DNA of 37,100 nucleotides, from contig JALZUO010000082.1 in NCBI GenBank assembly GCA_023301565.1, forward strand, positions 1 to 37,100. The letters are read 5' to 3'. Made by a program: the position numbers and the translations under genes. Shown here piece by piece: positions 30,897-37,100 of this stretch; the stretch's first letter is position 1; each line of letters starts with the position of its first letter. This DNA is from Oligoflexales bacterium (GTDB lineage Bacteria > Bdellovibrionota_B > Oligoflexia > Oligoflexales > JALZUQ01). Under the pieces are notes generated by a model. That model saw nothing but the letters and a program-made list of their open reading frames with translations, searched no databases and was not told where the DNA came from.

Positions 30897-32309
30897 TTAG
30901 TTTGATCGCACTTCAGACATGTTGACTTCGTTTAATCCGGGCACTCCAACGGCAGCAGCCGACGCTGTTTTTTTCCAGTCTCTTGTGGCCTTACCGCTTA
31001 GTTTAAGTACCCCTCGGCCAGAAACAAATACTTTGACGGAGCCAGGAGGGTTTGTTTTTTGGCTGAACCTACGGCGTACAATTTCCATATCAGCTGAAAG
31101 ATAATCTGCAAAGCTCATGTCGACGTGCTCTGTTACGCCACTGCGTTCTGCAAGCTTTAACGCGTTCGCTGCAAGCGGATCTTTTAGCCCTCGAAGGTGG
31201 AGTTTCGGTGGTTTTCCTATGGTCTTAGAACTTGTCAGGGCGATCCCAGGCTCTCTAGCCAGGATTCTTTCAAAGTTTGTTAGCTTTTTTGCTATCTCTT
31301 TGTTTGCCCGAGAACCAGCTATCTGCTGCCAAAAGAAAAATCCCAATGCGCCAATGGCTAGTGCCAGCAGAGCATATTGAACAAGCTTTAGCTTTTTCTT
31401 TTTTGATTCTTGGTCGGTCTTTTCTTCTGTTGAATATTGCTCTTCAAAGCAGTCATCTAAGGTCTCTATGATTTCTTGCTTTTTTCTTTCATCAAGGTCT
31501 CCTTGAAACGAGCGCATGGCGTTGTTTTGTTCTTTGTGCAGCTTCTCCATGAGTAGCTGCATTTTTCCGCGAAGACTCGAAGGAGCCTCTCCACGGATCA
31601 CTGCTGCTAAAAACGCATGTGGCCCTCTTTCGACCCATACAGTGGTCTCGCCGACTGCAAGCGAGCGTATCCCGGCGTGGTTGTCTTCTTGGAATGCATC
31701 TCTAGCAAAATCTTGGATAGCGCTAAACATACTTGATACCATGTCAGAGTCTGAGACAGAATCGCTAGATACGTTTGGATTTACAATGTGTTCAATCAGA
31801 AGGCCCGTATCTTTGTGTACTAAAAAAAGATGCTCCACGCGATATACTAGAGAGTTCAAAAGGACGATCTCTGAATATGATTTTCCGGTTAGAATGGACT
31901 CCGCTCGCCATTTCAGGCCCTTAAAAGACATAGACTCTTCGACGACTCTGTTTGTATTCTGGACCATTTTTCGAAAAGTCTCTGACACTGACCTTCTAAT
32001 CGCCGGGCCTATGATAGGGAAAATGATATCTGTGATGATCCCAGGGTTTTCGCGGACAGATTCTTCCATGGCTAGCTCAATGGTTGGTTTAAGTTTTTTT
32101 CCAAAATATTGAGGGTTTTTCTTTAAGTTTAAATCAAATGCACCCGGAAGCGCATCGGCGATCTTTTCAGGTGTGATCCTACTGGCTTCTTCTTCTGCTT
32201 GGAGGATTTTTTGTTCGATAGCTGCTTGTTGTTTTTTAAACAGTAGCTCTTTTAGTTCGGAAAGATCAGAGGTGAGGCTTGGACTGTCTTTAGTAGTTTT
32301 TCCACTCAT
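30897..32309 (-). CDS. Membrane protein with roadblock/longin-like region and BON-like tail
   Basis: 470 aa. Residues 15-60 are a helical lead. Residues ~75-140 carry PGIITDIIFPIIGPAIRRS. Residues ~150-245 (VYRVEHLFLVHKDTGLLIEHI, DMVSSMFSAIQDFARDAF, VGETTVWVERGPHAFLAAVIRG) have the strand-helix-strand order of roadblock/longin folds that regulate small GTPases. This is a visual match only. Residues 307-330 form the single membrane span. Residues 340-466 include a BON-like end (VKVFVSGRGVLKLSGKA...VPGLNEVNM). It resembles a family I recall as often carrying an OmpA domain, absent here. The N-terminal half should be cytoplasmic, next to the GTPase, and the tail periplasmic. Confidence 0.75.
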   Translation of the reverse strand: MSGKTTKDSPSLTSDLSELKELLFKKQQAAIEQKILQAEEEASRITPEKIADALPGAFDLNLKKNPQYFGKKLKPTIELAMEESVRENPGIITDIIFPIIGPAIRRSVSETFRKMVQNTNRVVEESMSFKGLKWRAESILTGKSYSEIVLLNSLVYRVEHLFLVHKDTGLLIEHIVNPNVSSDSVSDSDMVSSMFSAIQDFARDAFQEDNHAGIRSLAVGETTVWVERGPHAFLAAVIRGEAPSSLRGKMQLLMEKLHKEQNNAMRSFQGDLDERKKQEIIETLDDCFEEQYSTEEKTDQESKKKKLKLVQYALLALAIGALGFFFWQQIAGSRANKEIAKKLTNFERILAREPGIALTSSKTIGKPPKLHLRGLKDPLAANALKLAERSGVTEHVDMSFADYLSADMEIVRRRFSQKTNPPGSVKVFVSGRGVLKLSGKATRDWKKTASAAAVGVPGLNEVNMSEVRSN

Positions 32310-32701
32310 CCGTTGCTAGCAATCATTTCAGCTAGTTTAGAAAACGCATTGGCAATCGAGGTTTTATCGGCCTTGCTTGTGCTAAGAGTTTCAAAACTTG
32401 ATTGGATTGAGTCACGGGCACTCGAAGACTGCGATAGTTTTTCTAAGATAGAAGCTTTGTGTGAGCTCTGCTCAGCTTTTAGTTCAGAAAGAGAGGTTTT
32501 TAGTTGGTTCAAAGCTTCCTTGAGCTCACCGATAGAATTGCTAGATTCTGCTTTTATTTTTTCTAGCTCTGCTCTGTGCTCATTTTTTAACTTTTCTAGG
32601 TTAGTTTGGAAAAGCTCTTCCAAAGATTTCTGCCGAGAATCTTGTTCTTGTTTATAGTGACCTAAGATGATTTCTCGTACCCGAGAGAGTTCGTCGCTCA
32701 A
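32306..32701 (-). CDS. Small coiled-coil protein
   Basis: 131 aa, TTG start at 32701 with AAGGA ~10 nt upstream; no ATG is available in frame. Almost the whole chain is one long charged helix with heptads (LSRVREIIL, LEELFQTNLEKLKNEHRAELEKIKAE and LKEALNQLKTSLSELKAEQ). The last 30 residues (SKADKTSIANAFSKLAEM) form a small helical end. It has no signal or membrane segment. It overlaps the next gene by 4 bp (ATGA), so it is probably made with the membrane protein and may act as its cytoplasmic scaffold. Confidence 0.78.
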   Translation of the reverse strand: MSDELSRVREIILGHYKQEQDSRQKSLEELFQTNLEKLKNEHRAELEKIKAESSNSIGELKEALNQLKTSLSELKAEQSSHKASILEKLSQSSSARDSIQSSFETLSTSKADKTSIANAFSKLAEMIASNG

Positions 32702-32720
32702 TGAAATTCCATCCTTCTTA

Positions 32721-33500
32721 TTATCTAAGATCTAAGTTTTGTAAGCCCGCTAAGTGAAGACTTTCTTTTAGCGCACTCTCGCGTAAAAACTCAAGGTTAT
32801 CGGTGAATAGAACGTTCTCATAATGCCCAATTACATTGCTTTGGCTGTCTAGTGTAGCATCAATTGACGAGGAAACACCTATGACTCTTTTATTTACGAG
32901 CATGGGCCCACCTGAGTCACCAGGTAGGTTGGCTACGTCTTGGCCAGTCCCTTGGCCGTTGTTACCCTGGTTTTTATGGTGTCCACTAAAGTCAAACCTG
33001 CGCCCTACGCTATCAAGAGTGTTTGTCCCCATGCGCTTGTGTCCGTCTGTAGTGGATGCGTAGAAGTTAAACTTGCCATAGCCTACGATTGTGAACTTTT
33101 GACCGGGAACAGGCTCTGTGGCGGCAATAGGGAATATGTCTTTAAAGGTGTTGTTTGGAAACTTAACCAGGGCGATATCGTGAAAGCCAGTACCAGAACC
33201 AAACTCAGGGTGAAGAAAACAGTCAACTGAAACAACCCCTTCGTATTTGCCTTTTACAATTTCAACGGCCTCCGCTTTGGGCCCAAAAAAATCAAGGCAA
33301 TGTGCCGCTGTCAAAAGAGAGTTGTGGCCAACGATGGTAGCAGTACACGCGGCACCTTGGCTTCCGTATGTAGAGTAAATTTTAACCACTTCAGGGAACA
33401 CAGACTCGGCGATGATTTTGCCATTAGCTATATATTTTTCTGCCAGCACGCCCTGGCAAAAAAACAACATGGAACTCAGAAGCCATATCCGTAGCATCAT
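32721..33500 (-). CDS. Secreted S1 (trypsin-like) serine protease
   Basis: 259 aa. A signal peptide (about 1-20, LRIWLLSSMLFFCQGVLA) precedes a chymotrypsin-fold domain without a long pro-region. The triad is His67 (LTAAHC), Asp108 (FHDIALVKF) and Ser196 (LPGDSGGPM). The Asp-loop region before Ser196 (TGQDVANL) differs from trypsin, so a trypsin-type P1 preference is uncertain. Bacterial S1 proteases of this type are often secreted by predatory or soil bacteria. It is the first gene after the operon promoter, 19 nt before the coiled-coil gene. Confidence 0.93.
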   Translation of the reverse strand: MMLRIWLLSSMLFFCQGVLAEKYIANGKIIAESVFPEVVKIYSTYGSQGAACTATIVGHNSLLTAAHCLDFFGPKAEAVEIVKGKYEGVVSVDCFLHPEFGSGTGFHDIALVKFPNNTFKDIFPIAATEPVPGQKFTIVGYGKFNFYASTTDGHKRMGTNTLDSVGRRFDFSGHHKNQGNNGQGTGQDVANLPGDSGGPMLVNKRVIGVSSSIDATLDSQSNVIGHYENVLFTDNLEFLRESALKESLHLAGLQNLDLR

Positions 33501-33523
33501 AGGTCGCCCATTTCATAATCATT

Positions 33524-33554
33524 GGTCAGCTGAATAGTTTTGCTCTAGCTGATC
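33524..33554 (-). promoter_or_regulatory. Inverted repeat in the 5' leader of the ten-gene run
   Basis: GGTCAGCT (33524-33531) and AGCTGATC (33547-33554) can pair over 8 bp (one G-U) with a 15-nt loop, between the inferred start site and the ATG at 33500. It could be an operator or an mRNA hairpin. Confidence 0.4.
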
Positions 33555-33580
33555 GGTGAAATTACTAAGATTATTATTAT

Positions 33581-33610
33581 ATTATACTAATTAACAAGGT
33601 GTGTATGCAA
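33581..33610 (-). promoter_or_regulatory. Promoter of the ten-gene run
   Basis: Minus strand TTGCAT (-35, 33610-33605), 18-bp spacer, perfect TATAAT (-10, 33586-33581). Transcription would start near 33574, about 74 nt before the protease ATG. Confidence 0.6.
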
Positions 33611-33631
33611 TTTGCAAGGCAAGATTAACCT

Positions 33632-33659
33632 AAGAAAACACGGCTTTTCTGTGTTTTTT
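33632..33659 (-). terminator. Terminator-like hairpin after fabD
   Basis: AAAACAC (33635-33641) and GTGTTTT (33651-33657) form a 7-bp stem just after the fabD stop, with a T-rich run on both strands. It is AT-rich and modest. Confidence 0.5.
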
Positions 33660-33663
33660 AGGC

Positions 33664-34569
33664 TTAAGAATCAAGCTCGGAGATGTGCAAGCATTTAGGC
33701 CCCTTGTCTTTGAGCTCTCTTTTTGCCAACCCAGATAAAACCTTTCCGGGCCCTACCTCGACAAACTCCTCGACACCGTATTTTGTCGCACTATGCAGGG
33801 TTTGTACCCAGTTTACCGGGGCTGTTATTTGGTCAACCAAAAAAGAACTCTTATAGGAATTGCAAATTTCTGCACTTACATTAGGAATAAAAGCTGTTTC
33901 CAGCTGTTTCCACGCTAGCCCTTCTATCAGGGGGCGCATCGCTTGTTTTGCCGGCTCCATAAGGTAGGAGTGAAAAGGAGCGCTTACCTTTAGTGGGATG
34001 GTTTTTCCTCCCGCATCCTTTAGAAGTCTACAAGCTTCGGCAACTTTTTTAGCCTCTCCCGAGATGACGGTTTGTCCTGTTGAGTTGTAGTTTGCAGGCT
34101 GCACCTTGTCTTCGCCGCTACTTAAAGAGTCGCAAATACTTTTGATTGTCTCTGGCTCCAGTCTTAGAATAGCAGCCATAGCACCTTTGCCAACTGGGGA
34201 TGCTTTCTGCATTTGTTGGCCGCGGGTCTTTACAAGTTGCACGGCTTCGCCAAACGGTAGCCGCCCTGCTGCGACCAAAGCTGAGATTTCGCCTAGGCTG
34301 TGACCGGCAAACAGTAGTTGTTTGCCACTAAACCTATCTTTGTTTGCTTCCCACATAGCAATGCTGACGGTAAGAAGGGCTGGTTGCGTAAACTCTGTTT
34401 GAATCAGTTTTTCTTCTGGGTCAAGCAAACAGAGCTCTTCCATATCATAGCCAAGTGCTTCAGAAGCAGCCGTAAAAACAGCTTTGGCAGCACTATGCTT
34501 TGCTATTAGCTCTCCACCCATTCCTTTTTTTTGAGAACCTTGGCCTGGCATCATGATAAGAGTTTTCAT
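33664..34569 (-). CDS. fabD: Malonyl-CoA:ACP transacylase FabD
   Basis: 301 aa, usual length. It moves malonyl from CoA to acyl carrier protein for fatty-acid synthesis. It has MMPGQGSQKKGMG, catalytic Ser91 in GHSLGEISALVAAG, the Arg-bearing VKTRGQQMQ, and the C-terminal His in SAPFHSYLMEPA. QTEFTQPALLTVSIA is typical. The ribosome site is weak. rpmF lies just upstream with an intervening terminator, an order found in many bacteria. Other fab genes are not in view. Confidence 0.97.
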   Translation of the reverse strand: MKTLIMMPGQGSQKKGMGGELIAKHSAAKAVFTAASEALGYDMEELCLLDPEEKLIQTEFTQPALLTVSIAMWEANKDRFSGKQLLFAGHSLGEISALVAAGRLPFGEAVQLVKTRGQQMQKASPVGKGAMAAILRLEPETIKSICDSLSSGEDKVQPANYNSTGQTVISGEAKKVAEACRLLKDAGGKTIPLKVSAPFHSYLMEPAKQAMRPLIEGLAWKQLETAFIPNVSAEICNSYKSSFLVDQITAPVNWVQTLHSATKYGVEEFVEVGPGKVLSGLAKRELKDKGPKCLHISELDS

Positions 34570-34626
34570 AGGTTAACCTTCTGTTTAAATATGCATTCAA
34601 TCAATAGACTAGGTAGCTTACAAAGA

Positions 34627-34655
34627 AAAAGGCCCCAAGTGTAAAGGGACCTTTT
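34627..34655. terminator. Bidirectional terminator between rpmF and fabD
   Basis: AAAAGGCCCC (34627-34636) and GGGACCTTTT (34646-34655) pair with one C-A mismatch and a 9-nt loop. T-tracts follow on both strands (CCTTTTTCTTT on the minus strand), 22 nt after the rpmF stop. It may attenuate read-through into fabD. Confidence 0.7.
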
Positions 34656-34676
34656 ATAAACTATTTGATCTAGGTT

Positions 34677-34901
34677 CTATTCAGAACCAAACTTTTCGGA
34701 GCCTTCACCAAAGGACTCTTGGCTTCCAGAAACTTCCATCACTTGCTTGCCTTTGTAAAAGCCGCAACTTGGACATACCTGGTGAGGTCTGTGCATATTC
34801 GCACAGTTATTGCAGGATGATAGGCTGCTGCTTTTTAGCGCGTGATGCGATCTTCTCATGTCTCGCTTGCTAGCAGAGGTTCTAAACTTAGGAACTGGCA
34901 T
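34677..34901 (-). CDS. rpmF: Ribosomal protein L32 (bL32)
   Basis: 74 aa, slightly longer than usual. It begins MPVPKFRTSASKRDMRRSHH, the standard L32 start, and has the zinc-ribbon Cys pairs C30-NN-C33 and C43-PS-C46 (CPSCGFYKGKQV). The last ~17 residues are an acidic, Ser/Gly-rich tail not usual for the core protein. All four Cys are present, so it is the zinc-binding form. It is a subunit of the large ribosomal subunit, upstream of fabD. Confidence 0.97.
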   Translation of the reverse strand: MPVPKFRTSASKRDMRRSHHALKSSSLSSCNNCANMHRPHQVCPSCGFYKGKQVMEVSGSQESFGEGSEKFGSE

Positions 34902-35000
34902 AACCGTTCTCTCTTTCCACTGTATTCGTTTGTCTCACTTACTTTAAGGTTAGCCGCTGAGCCACAAGGCGATTCTAAGCAGAAACCTGTCAAGAAAAGC

Positions 35001-35028
35001 ATCATATTCGTTTTTCAAAAATAAGCAA
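35001..35028 (-). promoter_or_regulatory. Candidate rpmF promoter
   Basis: Minus strand TTGCTT (35028-35023), 16-bp spacer and TATGAT (35006-35001), about 100 bp before the rpmF ATG. Confidence 0.45.
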
Positions 35029-35063
35029 GCAGGCAAGCCATAGATAAATTTGAAAGACTGTCG

Positions 35064-36425
35064 CTAATTAATACCCTGTATTAATAGTGACTTGCCTCCG
35101 ACCATCACTCGCCCTTTGATGCCTGTGGTGCCGCCTTGTTTGAGAAGCGTTCTTCCGTAAGCTGCCTTAAAAAAGATTCCTTTGACCGTCCCGTTTCGAC
35201 CTTTGAAAGAAATCGTACATTTCCCACTGCACTTTTTCACTGCATTGGTGTCGTATCTAAGCGGGCCTATGCTTACCTGGGAGCCAACCTTTGACCTCAG
35301 GCCGGCAACCGAGCCAAGCGTGGTCCTAGGTATAGTCCTTTTTACAACTTTTTTTGCTGGGATTTTTTTGATTTTTTTGCTTGGCGCTTTTTTAACGGCA
35401 GCTTTTACTTTTTTTGGCGTTGCTATTTGTAAGGAGGCGGCAGCTTTTTGTGGCCGAACCACAGGCGGCGTAATAATGGGCCGGCTAAGCGCAGGGCTAA
35501 GTGTTTGCCGCTGCTGAACGATCTGAGGTTTAAACGGGGTGCGCACAGCCGGTTTTTCTACGGAGCGAATGGGCGGAACATTTTGAATCTGCCCGCTACG
35601 CCCAGTCCTTGGTTGCTGCACATTTGGTTTTGCTTTTAAAAAGAAGTCGTAGGCTAAAATAGACATAATCAATGCGCATAGGGCCACAAATGCAATAGCA
35701 AGCCACTGCGAGCTGTCTGGTGATTTTAGTACAAAAATACTTTTGCCGCTGGCCATAGGGTGGATCAGAGATCTTTGTGGTCCTTTTGCGGCTAACCTCT
35801 GTTTGTATTGTGCGACAAACTTTTGAATATGTAGCCGAGCTTTGTAGCCGTTTCTTATCACGTAAGAACGTTTTGATATGTTTCCTCTTTTAAACTCCGC
35901 AATGATTTCTGGTGCATGAAAAGGGCCCCAAAACTTTCCTTTATGCGTGACATAAAACGGCTTCATGTTTTGTCGGAAGTCTTCAGGTGGTTTTGACGAC
36001 GGCGTGTCTCTATGCACCGCAGCGCCACCAAAGTAGCCTTGTGAAACACTGGTGCCGTGCCCTGACATGGAAGATACCTGGATCGAGTGGTTTTCAAACT
36101 CGGCGCTGCTGGCTCTGCTTTGCTCTAAGTCTCTTTTTTCTCGTCTGGCCTCTTGTCTTTTTGTTTGCCTTACCGGCTCGTGGGCTCTTTCTGGCACAGC
36201 TCTTAGGGCTGGATCATGAGCGTTAGTGGTATCTGCCGAGTCAGTGTTGAATATTTCATCTATATCAATCAGGTTTTGCCGGAGGCTAGAAGATGCTTTT
36301 CCAACCTTATCGAACGGGTCAAGTTCGCCTAGCCGCAGAGCAGCACGTAGTTCGCTGGCACTAAAAGGCCCCAGCGTTTCACTGCCCCGGTAGATAAACC
36401 ATGAATTTTGTTCGAAATCAGTCAT
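35064..36425 (-). CDS. GYF_2-domain membrane protein with Lys/Pro-rich tail
   Basis: 453 aa, AGGAG 3 nt before the ATG. Two GYF_2-like units are seen: WFIYRGSETLGPFSASELR (about 9-27) and YVTHKGKFWGPFHAPEIIAEF (about 158-178). Between them lies a charged Arg/Glu-rich linker. Residues ~244-266 form a single membrane span (AIAFVALCALIMSILAYDFFL). A basic Pro/Lys/Val-rich stretch and a C-terminal globular domain (about 380-453, KKCSGKCTISFKGRNG) follow. The GYF_2 units should be cytoplasmic and bind peptides, while the tail lies outside. The function is unknown. An inverted repeat lies just upstream. Confidence 0.82.
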   Translation of the reverse strand: MTDFEQNSWFIYRGSETLGPFSASELRAALRLGELDPFDKVGKASSSLRQNLIDIDEIFNTDSADTTNAHDPALRAVPERAHEPVRQTKRQEARREKRDLEQSRASSAEFENHSIQVSSMSGHGTSVSQGYFGGAAVHRDTPSSKPPEDFRQNMKPFYVTHKGKFWGPFHAPEIIAEFKRGNISKRSYVIRNGYKARLHIQKFVAQYKQRLAAKGPQRSLIHPMASGKSIFVLKSPDSSQWLAIAFVALCALIMSILAYDFFLKAKPNVQQPRTGRSGQIQNVPPIRSVEKPAVRTPFKPQIVQQRQTLSPALSRPIITPPVVRPQKAAASLQIATPKKVKAAVKKAPSKKIKKIPAKKVVKRTIPRTTLGSVAGLRSKVGSQVSIGPLRYDTNAVKKCSGKCTISFKGRNGTVKGIFFKAAYGRTLLKQGGTTGIKGRVMVGGKSLLIQGIN

Positions 36426-36439
36426 AAGCTCCTAATATA

Positions 36440-36459
36440 AGAGAGAATCCGACCTCTCT
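36440..36459 (-). promoter_or_regulatory. Inverted repeat upstream of the GYF gene
   Basis: AGAGAG (36440-36445) and CTCTCT (36454-36459) pair over 6 bp with an 8-nt loop, ending 15 bp before the ATG. It may be an operator or a 5' UTR hairpin. Confidence 0.4.
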
Positions 36460-36620
36460 AGATCGGCGTAGGGCTAAATTTTTCATACCCAGTTTCTTTT
36501 TTCCCCAGTATTTACAACCTGTTGCGTTTTTTTCATGCTGGTAACAGGCTACCTTTTGCTCTGGCAAAACCTTCTAAAAACTGGGCAAAGTTGACCGGGA
36601 GAACAGAGTTGGAATACAGC

Positions 36621-36649
36621 TTGGCATCGAGGCTAAAAACCTATATTTT
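36621..36649 (+). promoter_or_regulatory. Candidate rpsB promoter
   Basis: TTGGCA (36621-36626), 17-bp spacer and TATTTT (36644-36649). This would give a leader of about 290 nt before rpsB. Upstream TTGACC (36591-36596) has no good partner -10. Confidence 0.45.
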
Positions 36650-36740
36650 TCGACTCACTTGGAACTTTGTGTATTTTGCCAGCTATTGGCTAAAGCCACA
36701 TTCTTAGGGGGATAAAAAACCTAAACTCCAAGTACTGCAC

Positions 36741-36798
36741 TTACATGAGCGGCACCGTTGCCGAACATGTAACTAATAAAAGCAGGCCGGAGCCCTGC
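36741..36798 (+). promoter_or_regulatory. Structured rpsB mRNA leader
   Basis: TTACATG (36741-36747) pairs with CATGTAA (36766-36772), with an inner GGCA (36751-36754)/TGCC (36759-36762) stem. A second hairpin GCAGG (36782-36786)/CCTGC (36794-36798) follows. Ribosomal protein S2 represses its own leader in several bacteria; a similar role here is inferred from position and pairing only. Confidence 0.5.
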
Positions 36799-36943
36799 GC
36801 TGATCAAGAAATTTGGTGAGCGTCTCGTAGACCACGAAGGGGCAAGAAAGAGGTGCTTGATGCAAAGGATGCGTCAGGTGAACAATCTGGCTGGTGCGTA
36901 ACTTCTTTTGAATGTCTACGATATTTTTAGAAAGGTAGAAATT

Positions 36944-37100
36944 ATGTCAAAAAGTTTCACAATGAAAGATCTGCTTGAAGCAGGCGTCCATTACGGTCAC
37001 CAGGTGCGTCGTTGGAACCCCAAAATGAAGCCCTACATCTTTGATGCTCGAAACGGCATTCATATCATTGATATCCAAAAAACAGTTCGGCTTTTGAACA
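36944..37100 (+). CDS. rpsB: Ribosomal protein S2 (uS2), N-terminal part
   Basis: The ATG at 36944 has GAAAGG 9 nt upstream; the frame runs off the right edge after 52 codons. The start [20 protein letters not shown], followed by [21 protein letters not shown], is the standard uS2 N-terminus. It is a core subunit of the small ribosomal subunit. Translation-elongation gene tsf usually follows, but lies beyond the window. Confidence 0.97.
   Translation, partial: MSKSFTMKDLLEAGVHYGHQVRRWNPKMKPYIFDARNGIHIIDIQKTVRLLN

Larger units (their letters stand above)
36426..36943. other. Divergent intergenic region GYF gene / rpsB
   Basis: 518 bp with no credible gene; a 61-codon frame at 36522-36707 lacks support. 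Near the GYF gene it has an AGAGAG-N8-CTCTCT inverted repeat (36440-36459). A candidate rpsB promoter follows at 36621-36649, then a structured rpsB leader (36741-36798). Confidence 0.6.

Noticed and set aside
31516-32112. 198-codon frame antisense to the membrane/BON-like gene
   Set aside because: Long, but it mirrors a real gene with recognisable features on the minus strand; its protein has a shadow-like Ser/Arg composition.
36522-36707. 61-codon plus-strand frame before rpsB
   Set aside because: No ribosome site, odd composition, and it overlaps the candidate rpsB promoter and leader.

Overview
The window reads as chromosomal DNA of a free-living Gram-negative bacterium of moderate GC content. 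It has an outer membrane (BamD, a TonB-type protein, two predicted lipoproteins), type IV pilin, an LPS/lipid-type ABC exporter, a GYF-domain membrane protein, a C-factor-like SDR, a secreted trypsin and a Ras-like GTPase. That mix fits the old 'Deltaproteobacteria', most likely the Bdellovibrionota/Oligoflexia. The placement is inferred from gene content, not from a phylogeny. Nearly all the sequence is genes, and no insertion sequence, prophage or CRISPR array is visible.

Layout. Positions 1-2.2 kb hold the end of an unidentified gene, a small hypothetical gene and an AAA ATPase (DUF4143 type) behind a perfect palindrome. 2.2-4.6 kb (minus) is a four-gene set: small hypothetical, rhodanese, R3H/RGG protein, SDR. 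4.7-5.0 kb carries tRNA-Lys and tRNA-Glu behind a clear promoter. 5.0-8.4 kb holds a SRPBCC protein and a LysR regulator that diverges from a secreted protein and a diheme cytochrome. 8.4-10.3 kb (minus) holds a membrane protein, a Cys-based phosphatase and tRNA-Asn with promoter and terminator. 10.4-16.7 kb (minus) holds a response regulator and the run bamD-murJ-icmF. 17.0-22.6 kb (plus) holds a TonB-like protein, an MltD-like transglycosylase, etfB-etfA, msrB and an RNase Z-like hydrolase. 22.6-24.0 kb (minus) holds a pilin gene flanked by a 23-bp direct repeat and a zinc-metalloprotease lipoprotein. 24.1-33.5 kb (minus) is one tight ten-gene run. 33.7-36.4 kb (minus) holds fabD, rpmF and the GYF protein. 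The window ends in the start of rpsB (plus), preceded by a structured leader.

The most notable system is the ten-gene run at 33.5-24.1 kb. It starts at a TTGCAT-18-TATAAT promoter and ends at a good intrinsic terminator, and four of its nine junctions overlap. In order it encodes a secreted S1 protease, a coiled-coil protein, a membrane protein with a roadblock/longin-like region and a BON-like tail, a Ras-like GTPase lacking the switch-II Gln, a soluble hybrid histidine kinase, an M48 membrane protease, a ClpP-family protease, an ABC exporter, a HIT protein and a C-factor-like SDR. This looks like a GTPase-centred signalling module wired to envelope proteolysis and export. The second notable item is the pilin cassette (gene plus its own promoter), which appears to have been inserted at, or duplicated with, the 3' end of the RNase Z-like gene.
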